DNA of 64,000 nucleotides from Agriterribacter humi (GCF_009192765.1 NZ_VOHQ01000003.1:124001-188000), one strand, 5' to 3'; counted from the stretch's first letter, positions 24,824-33,869 are shown. Notes: generated by a model from the letters alone, not told the origin. Numbers and translations: made by a program.

Positions 24824-25660
24824 TCAAAAATGAATGCCACCTATTTGTACATTCCAAATGTACCAATAGCCAAGTTCTTCATTCAGCTCAAAATATACTT
24901 CCCAGTTCCCTTTTAAATTTATTGCATCATTTTGTATTGATCCGGTTAGTGTATAGTTGCCTTTTACAACGCAGGTTTTGTCGTTAATGGTACACAGTCC
25001 ATCGCTGATTTCAATATCTTCCATTGTATCGTACGCTTCTTTAAACCGGTTCACCAGTAATTTAAAAGCATCTTCCGAAAGTGGATAATGATCATTTAAC
25101 CGGAGGTTCTTACTCCTGAAGCAGGGCATATATTCAAAAGGTGTTTTTTTAAGTATGTATGCTACGCAGTCATCAACAGCATATCTTGTATTGTCGTACA
25201 GGTGATCGGGGTAAAACTCATCATAAATAAATCCGTGTGCCATACCGGGTATATTCATATCGCTCATTTCATGTTCAAATAATTCCTCGGTAGTAAAGCG
25301 GTATAATTCACGAACAGAAATATTGGGACTGCATGCGTTTAAGCTGATATGGTACTGGTGCAAATATTCCTGAAGCGTTTCCCAGGCCGCTTCTATTTCA
25401 TCATCGCGTATTTCAGCTACAGGCTTAAAATGTACCGGCCGCTCTATCTTATCAAAAACTTTGATATACTTGGGATTTTGGGATTGCTTCTCAAATGCAT
25501 GGATATAATTAAGGAATTCGTTTTCTACCTGCGGGGACAGGTGGGCGCCATCTTCTGTTTTCTCAAATTCGGCGCCGTTTTCCAGCATAAGCTTCATTTT
25601 CAGAAATTCGTTCTCTGCTTTCAGGCGTTCTTCATCATTGAGGTTATCAAACTCATTCAT
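24824..25660 (-). CDS. Hypothetical cytosolic protein with C-terminal NTF2-like part
   Basis: This 278-residue acidic protein has no signal peptide. The N-terminal third is helical and charged (DNLNDEERLKAENEFLKMKL). A middle part contains LQEYLHQYHISLNACSPNIS, and the C-terminal 80 residues are beta-rich, with DDCVAYILKK before them and the ending GNWEVYFELNEELGYWYIWN. The last part resembles an NTF2/SnoaL-like fold, but this is only an impression. Similar proteins occur in other Bacteroidota as hypothetical proteins. No operon partner is evident. Confidence 0.75.
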   Translation of the reverse strand: MNEFDNLNDEERLKAENEFLKMKLMLENGAEFEKTEDGAHLSPQVENEFLNYIHAFEKQSQNPKYIKVFDKIERPVHFKPVAEIRDDEIEAAWETLQEYLHQYHISLNACSPNISVRELYRFTTEELFEHEMSDMNIPGMAHGFIYDEFYPDHLYDNTRYAVDDCVAYILKKTPFEYMPCFRSKNLRLNDHYPLSEDAFKLLVNRFKEAYDTMEDIEISDGLCTINDKTCVVKGNYTLTGSIQNDAINLKGNWEVYFELNEELGYWYIWNVQIGGIHF

Positions 25661-25784
25661 AAAAATGAATATTCAATAAAAATAAATAAAATATAAATAA
25701 TACAATAATGGAATTATTGCTTAATTAAATTTAAGCTTTGATTTAAGGAAGTTATTTAACGGGGGCATTTTGGGGAGCGAATTG

Positions 25785-26558
25785 TTATGGCAGTATGTTT
25801 ACTTTCAATTCCCTGACTACTTGCTGGATTGTAATATCCAGGTCAACAATAAGATTTTTAAGCACGGGCCCATTCTTCTTTTGTTCTGCAAATACCTCAA
25901 TTTCCCTGATATTGTCTTTCAGCGAAGTTATATTCAGGTTATCAATATCGGGTTTTATACGATGAGCAATGGCATACATTTCACCAAAGCTGTGGTTGTT
26001 ATACGCAATTTTAAGCTGGGTTACTGCCAAAGGTACCTGTTCAGTAAACACAAGAACCATTTGTTGTAATATGTTGCGGTTTCCTTTACTTACATCTTCA
26101 AGGAAAGACAGGCTGTAAAGAGCGGATGCCGGGGCAGTAGTTGCTGTTGATGTAATCTTTTCGGCTATACCATTTTTAAAAGGAATACAGGTAGCAATTT
26201 TATCAAGCAGATCTTTTTCGGTATAGGGCTTTGAAATAAATCCGTTCATCCCGGCTTCTATACACCTTTCTTCTTCTCCATTAACTACATTGGCGGTTAT
26301 AGCAATTATAGGAATGGTTTGGGAAAGATTTTTTCTGATGTACTTCGTTGTTTCAAATCCATCCATAACAGGCAGGTGCAAATCCATTAATACAAGGTCA
26401 AAAGGACGGTTTCGTAAAAGTTGAACAGCATCCATGCCATTATCGGCTTCTGTAACTTTTGCCCCGGTTCCCTGTATTATAGCTGAAGCTAAAAGTGTGT
26501 TCATCTCGTTGTCTTCTACCAGCAGTATAGATATGTTTGTAAGTGGCCTCGGGTTCAT
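25785..26558 (-). CDS. Response regulator with C-terminal HPt-like domain
   Basis: This 257-residue protein has a complete receiver domain (about 9-125): ILLVEDNEMN, phosphoacceptor D59 in LVLMDLHLPVMDG, T88 in AITAN, and K110 in GFISKPY. A linker of about 30 residues (alanine, threonine, serine) follows. The C-terminal domain (about 150-255) looks like a histidine phosphotransfer helix bundle, with H199 in YAIAHRIKPDIDN, although the usual glycine after AHxLK is a proline-aspartate. This is the tail arrangement of a hybrid histidine kinase without its kinase core. It is not adjacent to an intact kinase gene. Confidence 0.85.
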   Translation of the reverse strand: MNPRPLTNISILLVEDNEMNTLLASAIIQGTGAKVTEADNGMDAVQLLRNRPFDLVLMDLHLPVMDGFETTKYIRKNLSQTIPIIAITANVVNGEEERCIEAGMNGFISKPYTEKDLLDKIATCIPFKNGIAEKITSTATTAPASALYSLSFLEDVSKGNRNILQQMVLVFTEQVPLAVTQLKIAYNNHSFGEMYAIAHRIKPDIDNLNITSLKDNIREIEVFAEQKKNGPVLKNLIVDLDITIQQVVRELKVNILP

Positions 26559-27033
26559 AATCTGTTATTTACAGCATCGGGTTTACGCATTAGAAATAAT
26601 GCCAGGCTGAACTATAATAATTTCTACGCTAATGTACTGTTTTGTTCAAAACTAAAGGAACCTGTTGTAAGTCTTCCTGGAAATGCGGATCAATTACAAA
26701 ATTCCTGTTTTAGATAAACGGCAGAAGAAGAAATTTAGTGTTAGCCGCGGGATCATGAACCTGTAAAATGTCGGATGGGGAACGCATATTATCGCATATT
26801 GCTTCAAACCTGATTTGCTTGTTCCCAACAATCGGGTTTTGCAAAGTGATGCCAGGTCTGATAAAGAGATGAAATGTCCCATTCAAATAAGAAAGAATTG
26901 TTAACATCCCAATAAAACATTGTCATATACGTGATGTTAATAAGTTTTGTACTTAAATTTACGGCCTGATTTTTGTGGAGGCGCGTCCTTTTTTCACTTT
27001 ATTTACCAGGTTCCAATAATTATATATTCAACT
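26559..27033. other. 475-bp region holding a probable degraded gene
   Basis: Apart from the possible minus-strand remnant described at 26629-26926, nothing is recognised. A loose -7-like TAAGTTTTG lies near 26941-26949, about 85 bp in front of rpoN. Confidence 0.4.
26629..26926 (-). pseudogene. Possible frameshifted remnant of an unknown gene
   Basis: On the minus strand, 41 codons from an ATG at 26926 read as a tryptophan-rich, protein-like stretch (FYWDVNNSFLFEWD, then LYQTWHHFAKPDCWEQANQV) and stop at 26804. From about there another frame carries on with FEAICDNMRSPSDILQVHD, meets a TAA at 26710-26712, and continues in the same frame as NRNFVIDPHFQEDLQQVPLV to a stop at 26629. One frameshift plus one stop would explain this. 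The family is unknown and the reading is uncertain. Confidence 0.3.
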
Positions 27034-28518
27034 ATGGCCCTGAGTCAGAGTTTACAACAAAAGCTGTTACAAAAGCTATCACCCCAGCAAATTCAACTCA
27101 TGAAATTGCTGCAGGTTCCTACGGCCAACCTGGAAGAAAGGATTAAAGAGGAGATGGAAGAAAATCCTGCGCTTGAAGCAACCGAGGAAGACCATGATGC
27201 AGGAGAGGGAGAACTGGTTGATGAATTTGAAAGTGATAAAGAGGAAGATTTTGAAGCAGAAGGCAGTGAGGATGAATATGATAATATTGATATAAGCGAA
27301 TATGTGGGCGAAGATGATGATGTAGCTGACTACAGGCTGAAAGACGAGAACTACCCGGAAATTGACGAAAAGCAAACACTGCCCTTTAAAATTGAAAGTA
27401 CTTTTCACGAGTCTTTGCTGGAACAGCTCAGCATGCTGAATTTGGATGAAAAGCAAAGAAAAGTTGCAGAGCATATTGTGGGGAGCATAGATGATGACGG
27501 ATATTTGAGGAGAGATTTTGGCGCCATTGCAGATGACCTGGCTTTCCGGCAGAATATTGCAGCTACTGAAGAGGAAATAGGTTTGCTGGTAAAACAGATA
27601 CAGCGGTTTGATCCGCCCGGAATATGTGCGCGGGATTTAAGAGAATGCCTGCTGTTGCAATTGGAACGGAAAAGAGAAGAAGGCCGGGAAGTGGATATTA
27701 CGATCAATATACTTTCGGATTATTTTGATGAGTTTACTAAAAAGCATTACGAAAAGATACAAAGAGGCTTAAACCTTACAGACGAAGATCTGAAGCTTGC
27801 TATTAACCAGATCATCCGGCTTAACCCAAAGCCCGGGGGAAATGTGGGCGATACCAATAAAGGGGAAAGCTATATTATTCCCGACTTCTTTATTCATAAT
27901 AACACCAATAAGCTGGAGCTCACACTTAATTCGAAGAATGCGCCAGACCTGCGTATCAGTGAGGGATACAGGGATATGCTTAAAGAATATGACCGGGGAA
28001 GTAAAAAGGATAAGCGTCAGAAAGAAGCAGTCATTTTTATTAAACAGAAAATTGATGCGGCCAAGTGGTTTATTGATGCTATTAAGCAAAGGCAAAACAC
28101 CTTGTTTACTACCATGCATGCTATAATGGATTACCAGTATGAGTTTTTTCTTACAGGTGATGAAACCACATTAAAGCCCATGATTTTAAAAGATATTGCT
28201 GAACGTACTGGATTGGATATTTCCACGGTAAGCCGGGTGGCCAACAGCAAATTCGTGCAAACAGAATTTGGTACCTACCGGCTTAAATTCTTTTTCAGTG
28301 AATCTTTAAGTACAGACAGCGGTGAAGAAGTTTCTACACGTGAGGTAAAGAAAATACTGAGTGATATGGTAGAAGGAGAAAGCAAGAAAAAACCGCTGAG
28401 TGATGAACGGCTTACAGAATTGCTGCAACAAAAAGGATATAATATCGCCCGGCGAACAGTAGCAAAATACCGGGAACAAATGAATATTCCGGTAGCACGC
28501 TTAAGAAAACAATTATGA
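27034..28518 (+). CDS. rpoN: RNA polymerase sigma-54 factor
   Basis: This 494-residue protein is sigma-54, which directs RNA polymerase to -24/-12 promoters that need an ATP-driven activator. The N-terminal activator-interacting region (QKLSPQQIQLMKLLQVPTAN, about 12-31) is followed by a very acidic linker (about 48-110), the core-binding domain, and a helix-turn-helix (AERTGLDISTVSRVANSKFV, about 389-408). The C-terminal RpoN box is ARRTVAKYREQMNIP. The ATG at 27034 is preferred to an upstream ATG because it gives the conserved N-terminus. No enhancer-binding activator gene is in the window. Confidence 0.95.
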   Translation: MALSQSLQQKLLQKLSPQQIQLMKLLQVPTANLEERIKEEMEENPALEATEEDHDAGEGELVDEFESDKEEDFEAEGSEDEYDNIDISEYVGEDDDVADYRLKDENYPEIDEKQTLPFKIESTFHESLLEQLSMLNLDEKQRKVAEHIVGSIDDDGYLRRDFGAIADDLAFRQNIAATEEEIGLLVKQIQRFDPPGICARDLRECLLLQLERKREEGREVDITINILSDYFDEFTKKHYEKIQRGLNLTDEDLKLAINQIIRLNPKPGGNVGDTNKGESYIIPDFFIHNNTNKLELTLNSKNAPDLRISEGYRDMLKEYDRGSKKDKRQKEAVIFIKQKIDAAKWFIDAIKQRQNTLFTTMHAIMDYQYEFFLTGDETTLKPMILKDIAERTGLDISTVSRVANSKFVQTEFGTYRLKFFFSESLSTDSGEEVSTREVKKILSDMVEGESKKKPLSDERLTELLQQKGYNIARRTVAKYREQMNIPVARLRKQL

Positions 28519-29174
28519 ATAGTTCCTTTGCTCCTGATACTGCTGCTGTATTACCGGCGGTAAGAACAGGCGCCCATTTTTTTTCCTGGCTTTTTCATCC
28601 TTTGCTGGTTGGATTATATATGGCCCTTTACCTTATTTACATTGATCCCGAATATTTTATTGGAATCAACGTATTAGGAAAAACACAGGTGCTTTTTATT
28701 TACATTATCAATAGCATTTTTTTCCCTCTGTTATCTGTGCTTTTATGTAAAGCATTGGGTTTCGTTCAGTCTGTTTATCTCAAAACACAAAAAGAAAGGA
28801 TTATACTCTATGCCATAAGTATGATATTTTTTTTCTGGACTTTTTATGTATTTAAGAACAAACCGGGCATACCTGTAATTATGGCTCAAATGAGCCTCGG
28901 TATTTTTCTTGCAGTGATTATTGATTTTGTTGCAAATATCTTTTTTAAAATAAGCATGCATGCAACAGGAGCCGGCGGTTTAATGGGTTTATTTACTGTA
29001 CTGTTATATACTTCTTCGGGATTTGTAAATATTCCCCTGGCAATTGCCATTTTTATTGCAGGATTAATCTGCACCTCACGCCTTCTGGTTTCCGATCACC
29101 GGATGGGAGATATTGTGTTTGGATTGATTGCAGGTTTTCTAAGCCAATGGATGGCATCGGGATTTCTGGGGTAA
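28515..29174 (+). CDS. Integral membrane protein, possibly PAP2-like
   Basis: This 219-residue protein has about six membrane helices. It overlaps the rpoN stop by four bases (ATGA), so translation is probably coupled. The C-terminal half (HATGAGGLMGLFTVLL, then LLVSDHRMGDIVFGLIAGF) recalls the last two motifs of PAP2 phosphatases, with a serine-aspartate-histidine-arginine group (SDHR). The usual first motif is absent. It may be a PAP2-derived phosphatase-like protein or a catalytically altered relative. Function cannot be assigned. Confidence 0.78.
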   Translation: MNSSFAPDTAAVLPAVRTGAHFFSWLFHPLLVGLYMALYLIYIDPEYFIGINVLGKTQVLFIYIINSIFFPLLSVLLCKALGFVQSVYLKTQKERIILYAISMIFFFWTFYVFKNKPGIPVIMAQMSLGIFLAVIIDFVANIFFKISMHATGAGGLMGLFTVLLYTSSGFVNIPLAIAIFIAGLICTSRLLVSDHRMGDIVFGLIAGFLSQWMASGFLG

Positions 29175-29210
29175 AAAATAGCGCTCCAAACAAATTGAAG
29201 CGCCGTAGCT

Positions 29211-29504
29211 TTATATGGGTTGGATTGATCTAATTTGCTGCTTTTTACCAAGGAATTTAATGAGCCACATTACAGTAAAACTGGGCATAAAATCAAGGCC
29301 CGGGAAAAACTCTTCCACAAAATTAAAAATACCGCCTGCCGCTCCTTTCCATCCGCCAAATAATTTATAAAAGATTAATCCTGATACAGGAGCCCAAATT
29401 ATATCTCCAAGCTCACCTAAAAAGGGCAGGGCATAGCTCGCATACCCAAGTAAGTCCATTACAATACAAATCAATAAAGATGGTTGCTTTTGTGTTGTAG
29501 TCAT
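29211..29504 (-). CDS. Small hypothetical membrane protein
   Basis: This 97-residue protein starts at an ATG (29502-29504), giving MTTTQKQPSLLICIVMDLLG. Residues about 8-30 and 32-55 are hydrophobic and glycine-rich, suggesting two membrane segments or a re-entrant pair, with LGELGDIIWAPVSGLIFYKL between and within them. The end is basic (FLGKKQQIRSIQ). Similar short proteins occur in Bacteroidota without assigned function. It converges with the preceding membrane protein gene. Confidence 0.7.
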   Translation of the reverse strand: MTTTQKQPSLLICIVMDLLGYASYALPFLGELGDIIWAPVSGLIFYKLFGGWKGAAGGIFNFVEEFFPGLDFMPSFTVMWLIKFLGKKQQIRSIQPI

Positions 29505-29567
29505 TTCGCTATTAAAAAGTGAACATATTATTGACGAGTTTTGTCGCAAAAGGTTGCAAGCTTAAAA

Positions 29568-29999
29568 CTATGCAGCCGGAGGAAGATTTAGTTTTCCCTG
29601 AATTTCTTCAAGCCGAAAGGGTTTTGAAATATAATCATCCATGCCCGCTGCCCTGCATTTTTCATAATCTGTTCTCCGGGCATCTGCCACCAGGGCAATA
29701 ATGGGAATAGAACAATAAGGATCAGGCATTTGCCGGATGTGGCGGGTAGCAGTATAACCGTCCATAACCGGCATATTCACATCCATGAAAATTATTTCAG
29801 GGCTATACCTTCCCAATAGTTTCAATGCTTTTTCACCATTCGAAGCTTCTATCACGCTATATCCCAGGGTTCTTAATAAAACGGAAATCAGCAGCATGGT
29901 ATCGGGATCGTTTTCTACTACCATTACAAGCGGGTTCCGTTCGCTGTTTTTTACCGTTCTTTCGTCCTTAGAATTGACAACAAGTACTTTTTTATCCAT
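29568..29999 (-). CDS. Stand-alone response regulator receiver protein
   Basis: This 143-residue protein consists of a short basic and hydrophilic N-terminal extension (about 1-22) and one receiver domain. Acidic pocket residues are in VMVVENDPDT, the phosphoacceptor is D73 in IIFMDVNMPVMDGYTA, and the lysine is in DDYISKPFRLEEI. No output domain follows, so it must signal by protein contact. The frame is open upstream to 30065; the ATG at 29999 is the first that gives a sensible start. No kinase gene is adjacent. The alternative, a longer start, does not change the domain call. Confidence 0.85.
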   Translation of the reverse strand: MDKKVLVVNSKDERTVKNSERNPLVMVVENDPDTMLLISVLLRTLGYSVIEASNGEKALKLLGRYSPEIIFMDVNMPVMDGYTATRHIRQMPDPYCSIPIIALVADARRTDYEKCRAAGMDDYISKPFRLEEIQGKLNLPPAA

Positions 30000-30194
30000 A
30001 CGTTTAATTAAGATGTTATCAGGCGACCTGTTTTTGAGGCGCTTAAGGATAACCTTCTTTTGCAAATGTCATACCATTTACAGTAAACGCGGCGGGCAGT
30101 ATTTTATTTAATTGTGAAATACAATAAGAGAATTTATTTGCCGGAGCTTATGTCGTACATATTCATCATTTACGGTAAACCTTGTTATCCGCTG

Positions 30195-31217
30195 CTAAAA
30201 TAAAAGATTCTTTCCCGAAAAAATTTTTCCCAGATGCTCATAAGCCTTGGGTGTAGCTTCCCTGCCCCTTGAAGTACGCATAATAAAGCCCTGCTGAATC
30301 AAAAAAGGTTCATACACTTCTTCTAAAGTACCTTGTTCTTCGCCAACAGCCGTGGCGATGGTAGTAATACCTACAGGGCCGCCCTTAAATTTTTCAATAA
30401 TAGTGGAAAGAATCCTGTTATCCATTTCATCAAGCCCATAGGTGTCAACATTTAGGGCTTTCAGTGCGTGCAGCGTTATGCCTTCATCTATAATGCCATC
30501 ATTCAATACCTGCGCAAAATCTCTTACCCGCCTAAGCAAGCCATTGGCAATTCGCGGAGTTCCCCTGCTTCGCCCCGCAATTTCTTTTGCCGCTTCCTCA
30601 GATATACCTATCTGTAATATTCCTGCTGACCTGGTAATTATTTTTTTTAATATAGCAGCATCATAATATTCAAGCCTGGATTTAATGGCAAAACGGGAAA
30701 GAAGAGGTGCTGTTAGCAGCCCGCTCCTGGTGGTAGCGCCAATTAGCGTAAAAGGATTGAGGTTGATTTGTATACTACGGGCATTGGGTCCGGTATCAAT
30801 CATTATGTCAATACGGTAATCTTCCATGGCAGAATAAAGATATTCCTCCACTACAGTGCTCAGGCGGTGTATTTCATCTATAAACAATACATCATTGGGT
30901 TGAAGATTGGTAAGCAAACCGGCGAGGTCGGCGGGCTTTTCAATTACAGGACCGGAAGTTTCTTTGATATGCACACCCAATTCATTGGCCACTATACGGC
31001 TTAATGTAGTTTTGCCCAGGCCCGGTGGTCCGTGAAAAAGGATATGATCCAGGGCTTCGCCTCTTATCCTTGCTGCTTTGATAAAAATTTTGATATTTTC
31101 AATAACCTTATCCTGACCGCTAAAGTCTGCAATTTCATTGGGACGTATATTGTTTTCAAATTCTTTTTCAACCGGACTCAGCGCTGCTTTATCAGTATTT
31201 AAATTAGGGTTTTGCAT
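30195..31217 (-). CDS. ruvB: Holliday junction branch migration DNA helicase
   Basis: RuvB is the hexameric AAA+ motor that drives branch migration of Holliday junctions with RuvA. The 340-residue protein has Walker A in [15 protein letters not shown] (about 62-76), Walker B in [11 protein letters not shown] (about 109-119), [17 protein letters not shown] as sensor 1 and the arginine region, and the C-terminal winged-helix domain with [15 protein letters not shown]. It follows the Fur-family gene by 18 bp, so the two are likely co-transcribed. RuvA and RuvC are not in this window. Confidence 0.96.
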   Translation of the reverse strand: MQNPNLNTDKAALSPVEKEFENNIRPNEIADFSGQDKVIENIKIFIKAARIRGEALDHILFHGPPGLGKTTLSRIVANELGVHIKETSGPVIEKPADLAGLLTNLQPNDVLFIDEIHRLSTVVEEYLYSAMEDYRIDIMIDTGPNARSIQINLNPFTLIGATTRSGLLTAPLLSRFAIKSRLEYYDAAILKKIITRSAGILQIGISEEAAKEIAGRSRGTPRIANGLLRRVRDFAQVLNDGIIDEGITLHALKALNVDTYGLDEMDNRILSTIIEKFKGGPVGITTIATAVGEEQGTLEEVYEPFLIQQGFIMRTSRGREATPKAYEHLGKIFSGKNLLF

Positions 31218-31235
31218 ATTTCCATTTCAATTTGT

Positions 31236-31652
31236 TCAACTGCATGCTTTGCATAAACCGCTTACAACAACTTCTGTTTGGCGGGTTTTGTATCCGCGCG
31301 GTAATTTAATTTCCGGTACATGCACGTCTTCGAGACAGGTAGTAGTGCCGCAGTTGGTGCACATAAAATGTACATGATCATCATGGTGATGACCCTCTTC
31401 ACAGTTGTCTTTACACAAAGCGTATTTAATAGAATTATCGGGCGTGGGAATGGTATGAATGATACCTTTTTCCATAAATGTTTGCAGGGTGCGGTATACC
31501 GTTACCCTGTCATATTTTTCTTCCGTTTTTGATTCTATATCGTGATGTGCCAATGCGCTGTCGCTTTGTAAAAAGAGTTCCAGTATTTTTCTTCTGCTGT
31601 CTGTTATACTTAACTGGTTCTTCTTTAATAAATCTGCAATATGCGGTTCCAT
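31236..31652 (-). CDS. Fur-family metal-responsive repressor (Fur/Zur type)
   Basis: This 138-residue protein has the Fur winged-helix DNA-binding domain (RRKILELFLQSDSALAHHDI; DRVTVYRTLQTFMEKGIIH). The metal-binding C-terminal domain has a histidine run (GHHHDDHVHFMCTNCGTTTC) and a terminal CKACS. The two CxxC pairs form the structural zinc site. The sequence does not tell Fur from Zur. Its place between SCO and ruvB, beside a MerC-like membrane protein with a palindrome, leans towards control of zinc or copper homeostasis. Confidence 0.88.
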   Translation of the reverse strand: MEPHIADLLKKNQLSITDSRRKILELFLQSDSALAHHDIESKTEEKYDRVTVYRTLQTFMEKGIIHTIPTPDNSIKYALCKDNCEEGHHHDDHVHFMCTNCGTTTCLEDVHVPEIKLPRGYKTRQTEVVVSGLCKACS

Positions 31653-31713
31653 ATCTGTTTTGTTTAGAAGAATAGCATTAAAATGATATTATGCGGACTT
31701 TTGCTGAACCCGG

Positions 31714-32328
31714 CTACCGTGGATTCTCGTTTAATAAACCCTTAATATCAGTGATCAGTTTTTCAATTTCGTCTTTTTTCAGTCCATCATAAATTCCCCT
31801 CACCTGGCCGATCTTGTCAACTAGTGCAAAAAATTGTGTATGTATAAATTGTTCGTCAATATTGGTGGCATTGTTTTTGGGGTCGTCTAAAATATAACTT
31901 TCTCTTGCAGTTTTATATAAACTGTCTTTGCTTCCGGTTAAAAACCACCAACTTTTGATATCTGCTCCCAATGAATCGGCATACATTTTTAACCGCGCCA
32001 CACTATCCGTTTCCGGATCAACAGTATGCGAAAGGATCAGGAAATCCTTTTCATTTTTAAACTGATCGAATACCCTTTTCATATTCCTGTTCATTTTAGG
32101 ACAAATGCCTTCGCAGGTTGTAAAAAAGAATTCTGCTGCGTATACTTTGCCCGCTACATCTTTTCCTGTTATATGTTGGCCATCCTGTCTCTCGAACGAA
32201 AAAGGCTTAACGATATTTAAAACAGGCAAACGCGACTTTGAAGAATCTATAGTAGCGTATAAAAAAGCATAGAATCCGCCAAAAAGTAAAACAAAAAAGA
32301 CCAGGTACAACCACGTTTTCCGCTTCAT
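31714..32328 (-). CDS. SCO1/SenC-family copper chaperone
   Basis: This 204-residue membrane-anchored thioredoxin-fold protein delivers copper to cytochrome oxidase or similar sites in the periplasm. One N-terminal helix (about 6-26) anchors it. The copper-binding CxxxC is in FFTTCEGICPKMN (about 71-83), and the distal histidine is in FIHTQFFALVD. The gene lies 61 bp in front of the Fur-family gene on the same strand. A -7-like TAACTTTG (complement 32351-32358) lies in front of the start. Confidence 0.9.
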   Translation of the reverse strand: MKRKTWLYLVFFVLLFGGFYAFLYATIDSSKSRLPVLNIVKPFSFERQDGQHITGKDVAGKVYAAEFFFTTCEGICPKMNRNMKRVFDQFKNEKDFLILSHTVDPETDSVARLKMYADSLGADIKSWWFLTGSKDSLYKTARESYILDDPKNNATNIDEQFIHTQFFALVDKIGQVRGIYDGLKKDEIEKLITDIKGLLNENPR

Positions 32329-32434
32329 ACGATAACAATTTTATACTTTGCAAAGTTACAACTGTAAGTGGTACGTTCCCTTCTTATAATAAAATGCCTG
32401 TACACCTGTTGCCGGTTTTGCTATAATTATTTAA

Positions 32435-32451
32435 ATGCAACAAAGTTGCAT
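32435..32451 (+). promoter_or_regulatory. Perfect 7-3-7 palindrome, candidate metalloregulator operator
   Basis: ATGCAAC-AAA-GTTGCAT is a perfect inverted repeat of two 7-bp arms around 3 bp. It ends 9 bp before a -7-like TATATTTG (32460-32467) and 36 bp before the MerC-like ATG at 32488. A Fur-family repressor is encoded about 0.8 kb away. Operator function is inferred. Confidence 0.45.
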
Positions 32452-32459
32452 AATTTTTA

Positions 32460-32467
32460 TATATTTG
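32460..32467 (+). promoter_or_regulatory. Possible -7 element of the MerC-like gene
   Basis: TATATTTG matches TAnnTTTG and lies 20 bp before the ATG at 32488. No -33 TTG at normal spacing was found; the upstream palindrome occupies that region. Confidence 0.4.
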
Positions 32468-32487
32468 CAGCCACTTTAACTACACGT

Positions 32488-32880
32488 ATGTTCAGAATCA
32501 ATTATGATGCCCTCGGTATTACTGCTTCTTTGGCCTGCGCCATTCATTGCGCCATATTACCTTTGATGCTCACCAGTTTACCCGTTTTTGGGATTAATAT
32601 TATCCACAATTATTTCTTCGAATATTGTATGATAGGATTGGCCTTTGTTGTTGGCATGTATGCTTTATATCACGGTTATAAAAAGCACCATCATAAAACC
32701 CTGCCCGTAGTTTTTTTTAGCGCCGGGATTTCCTTTCTCCTGCTGAAAGAGCTGTTTCATAACTATCATATATGGCTCCTGATTCCTGCTGTTGGTTTGA
32801 TTGTTGCCGCACATTACATTAATTATCGCTTATGCCGCAAAGCGGATCATTGTCACGCTAGTGACTGTACCCATACCTGA
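32488..32880 (+). CDS. MerC-domain membrane protein
   Basis: This 130-residue inner-membrane protein has about four helices and the MerC-type first helix CAIHCAILPLMLTSLP, with a cysteine pair (about 15-19) that could bind a metal. A histidine-rich cytosolic loop, HGYKKHHHKT, follows the second helix, and the C-terminus is rich in cysteine and histidine (KADHCHASDCTHT). MerC carries mercuric ion in resistance operons. Chromosomal copies beside Fur/Zur genes more likely handle zinc or copper. I chose the ATG at 32488 because the preceding 40 codons lie over the promoter. Confidence 0.85.
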   Translation: MFRINYDALGITASLACAIHCAILPLMLTSLPVFGINIIHNYFFEYCMIGLAFVVGMYALYHGYKKHHHKTLPVVFFSAGISFLLLKELFHNYHIWLLIPAVGLIVAAHYINYRLCRKADHCHASDCTHT

Positions 32881-32973
32881 TGAATGCTGCACTGCCGTAG
32901 CTATAATGTTTTTTAAGCGGGGGGCGGGTCTGGATTTTTTCCTTAATTTCATTTCCTTAAAACCATTCTTGCC

Positions 32974-33825
32974 ATGACTACCCGAAGAACATTTATCAAA
33001 CAAACCGGCTTATTCTCTGTTGCAGCTTTTGTAACCCCTTCCTCTTTTCTTAAAGTAAATAAAAAAATAGGAGTGCAACTTTATACGCTCCGGGGAGATA
33101 TATCAAAAGATCCAAAATCTATCATTGAAAAAGTGGCCGCAATAGGTTATAAGGAAGTTGAATCTTTCGGCTATAATTCCGGGAAGTATTTTGGAATGTC
33201 GCCAAAGGAATTTTCCGCCTTGCTGAAAGCAAACGGGCTTGCTCATCCCAGCAGTCATTATATGCTGGCAAGCCTGTCCGGAAACTGGCAAAAAGCAATT
33301 GAAGATGCTGTAACTGCAGGGCAGAAATATATGGTGATAGCATATTTATTAGATACGGAGAGAAAATCAATGGATGATTATAAAAAAATTGCCGCTCAGT
33401 TTAATGTAGCTGCAGAAGCATGTAAAAAGGCGGGTATACAATTTGGTTATCATAATCACGATTTTGAATTCGTGGATATGAATGGTGAGCATGGCTTTGA
33501 TATACTGTTAAAAGAAACCGATCCGAAGCTGGTAAAATTTGAGCTGGATCTGTATTGGGCCAGTTTTGCCGGGAAAGATCCCGTGGAAATGTTTAAGCAG
33601 CATCCCGGCCGCTTTCCGCTTTGGCACGTAAAAGATATGGACAACACCGGTAAAAAGTTTTTTACAGAAGTGGGGAATGGCGTTATAGACTTTAAGAAAA
33701 TATTCGCTCATGCCAAAGAATCCGGAATGCAACATTATTTTGTGGAGCAGGATGAGTGCCCCGGCCCACCTTTAGAAAGCATCGAAAAAAGCTTTAAATA
33801 CATCAGTAAAAACCTGGTTAGCTGA
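32974..33825 (+). CDS. Secreted sugar phosphate isomerase/epimerase-like TIM-barrel protein
   Basis: This 283-residue protein has a Tat-like or Sec signal (MTTRRTFIKQTGLFSVAAF, twin arginine at 4-5) and then a xylose-isomerase-type TIM barrel. Metal ligands are likely in FGYHNHDFEF, KFELDLYWA, WHVKDMD and VEQDECPG. Family members isomerise, epimerise or dehydrate sugars and inositols. It is followed 44 bp later by a Gfo/Idh/MocA oxidoreductase that is also twin-arginine-tagged. Such pairs are known to act together on 3-keto sugars, so a joint role is plausible but unproven. Confidence 0.85.
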   Translation: MTTRRTFIKQTGLFSVAAFVTPSSFLKVNKKIGVQLYTLRGDISKDPKSIIEKVAAIGYKEVESFGYNSGKYFGMSPKEFSALLKANGLAHPSSHYMLASLSGNWQKAIEDAVTAGQKYMVIAYLLDTERKSMDDYKKIAAQFNVAAEACKKAGIQFGYHNHDFEFVDMNGEHGFDILLKETDPKLVKFELDLYWASFAGKDPVEMFKQHPGRFPLWHVKDMDNTGKKFFTEVGNGVIDFKKIFAHAKESGMQHYFVEQDECPGPPLESIEKSFKYISKNLVS

Positions 33826-33869
33826 TTCCCCCATTTTGTTTAATCAATTTTTCTTATAAACCAATACAT

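Noticed and set aside
29182-29203. Small GCGCT/AGCGC hairpin between convergent genes
   Set aside because: The stem is five base pairs with no T-run; too weak to call a terminator.
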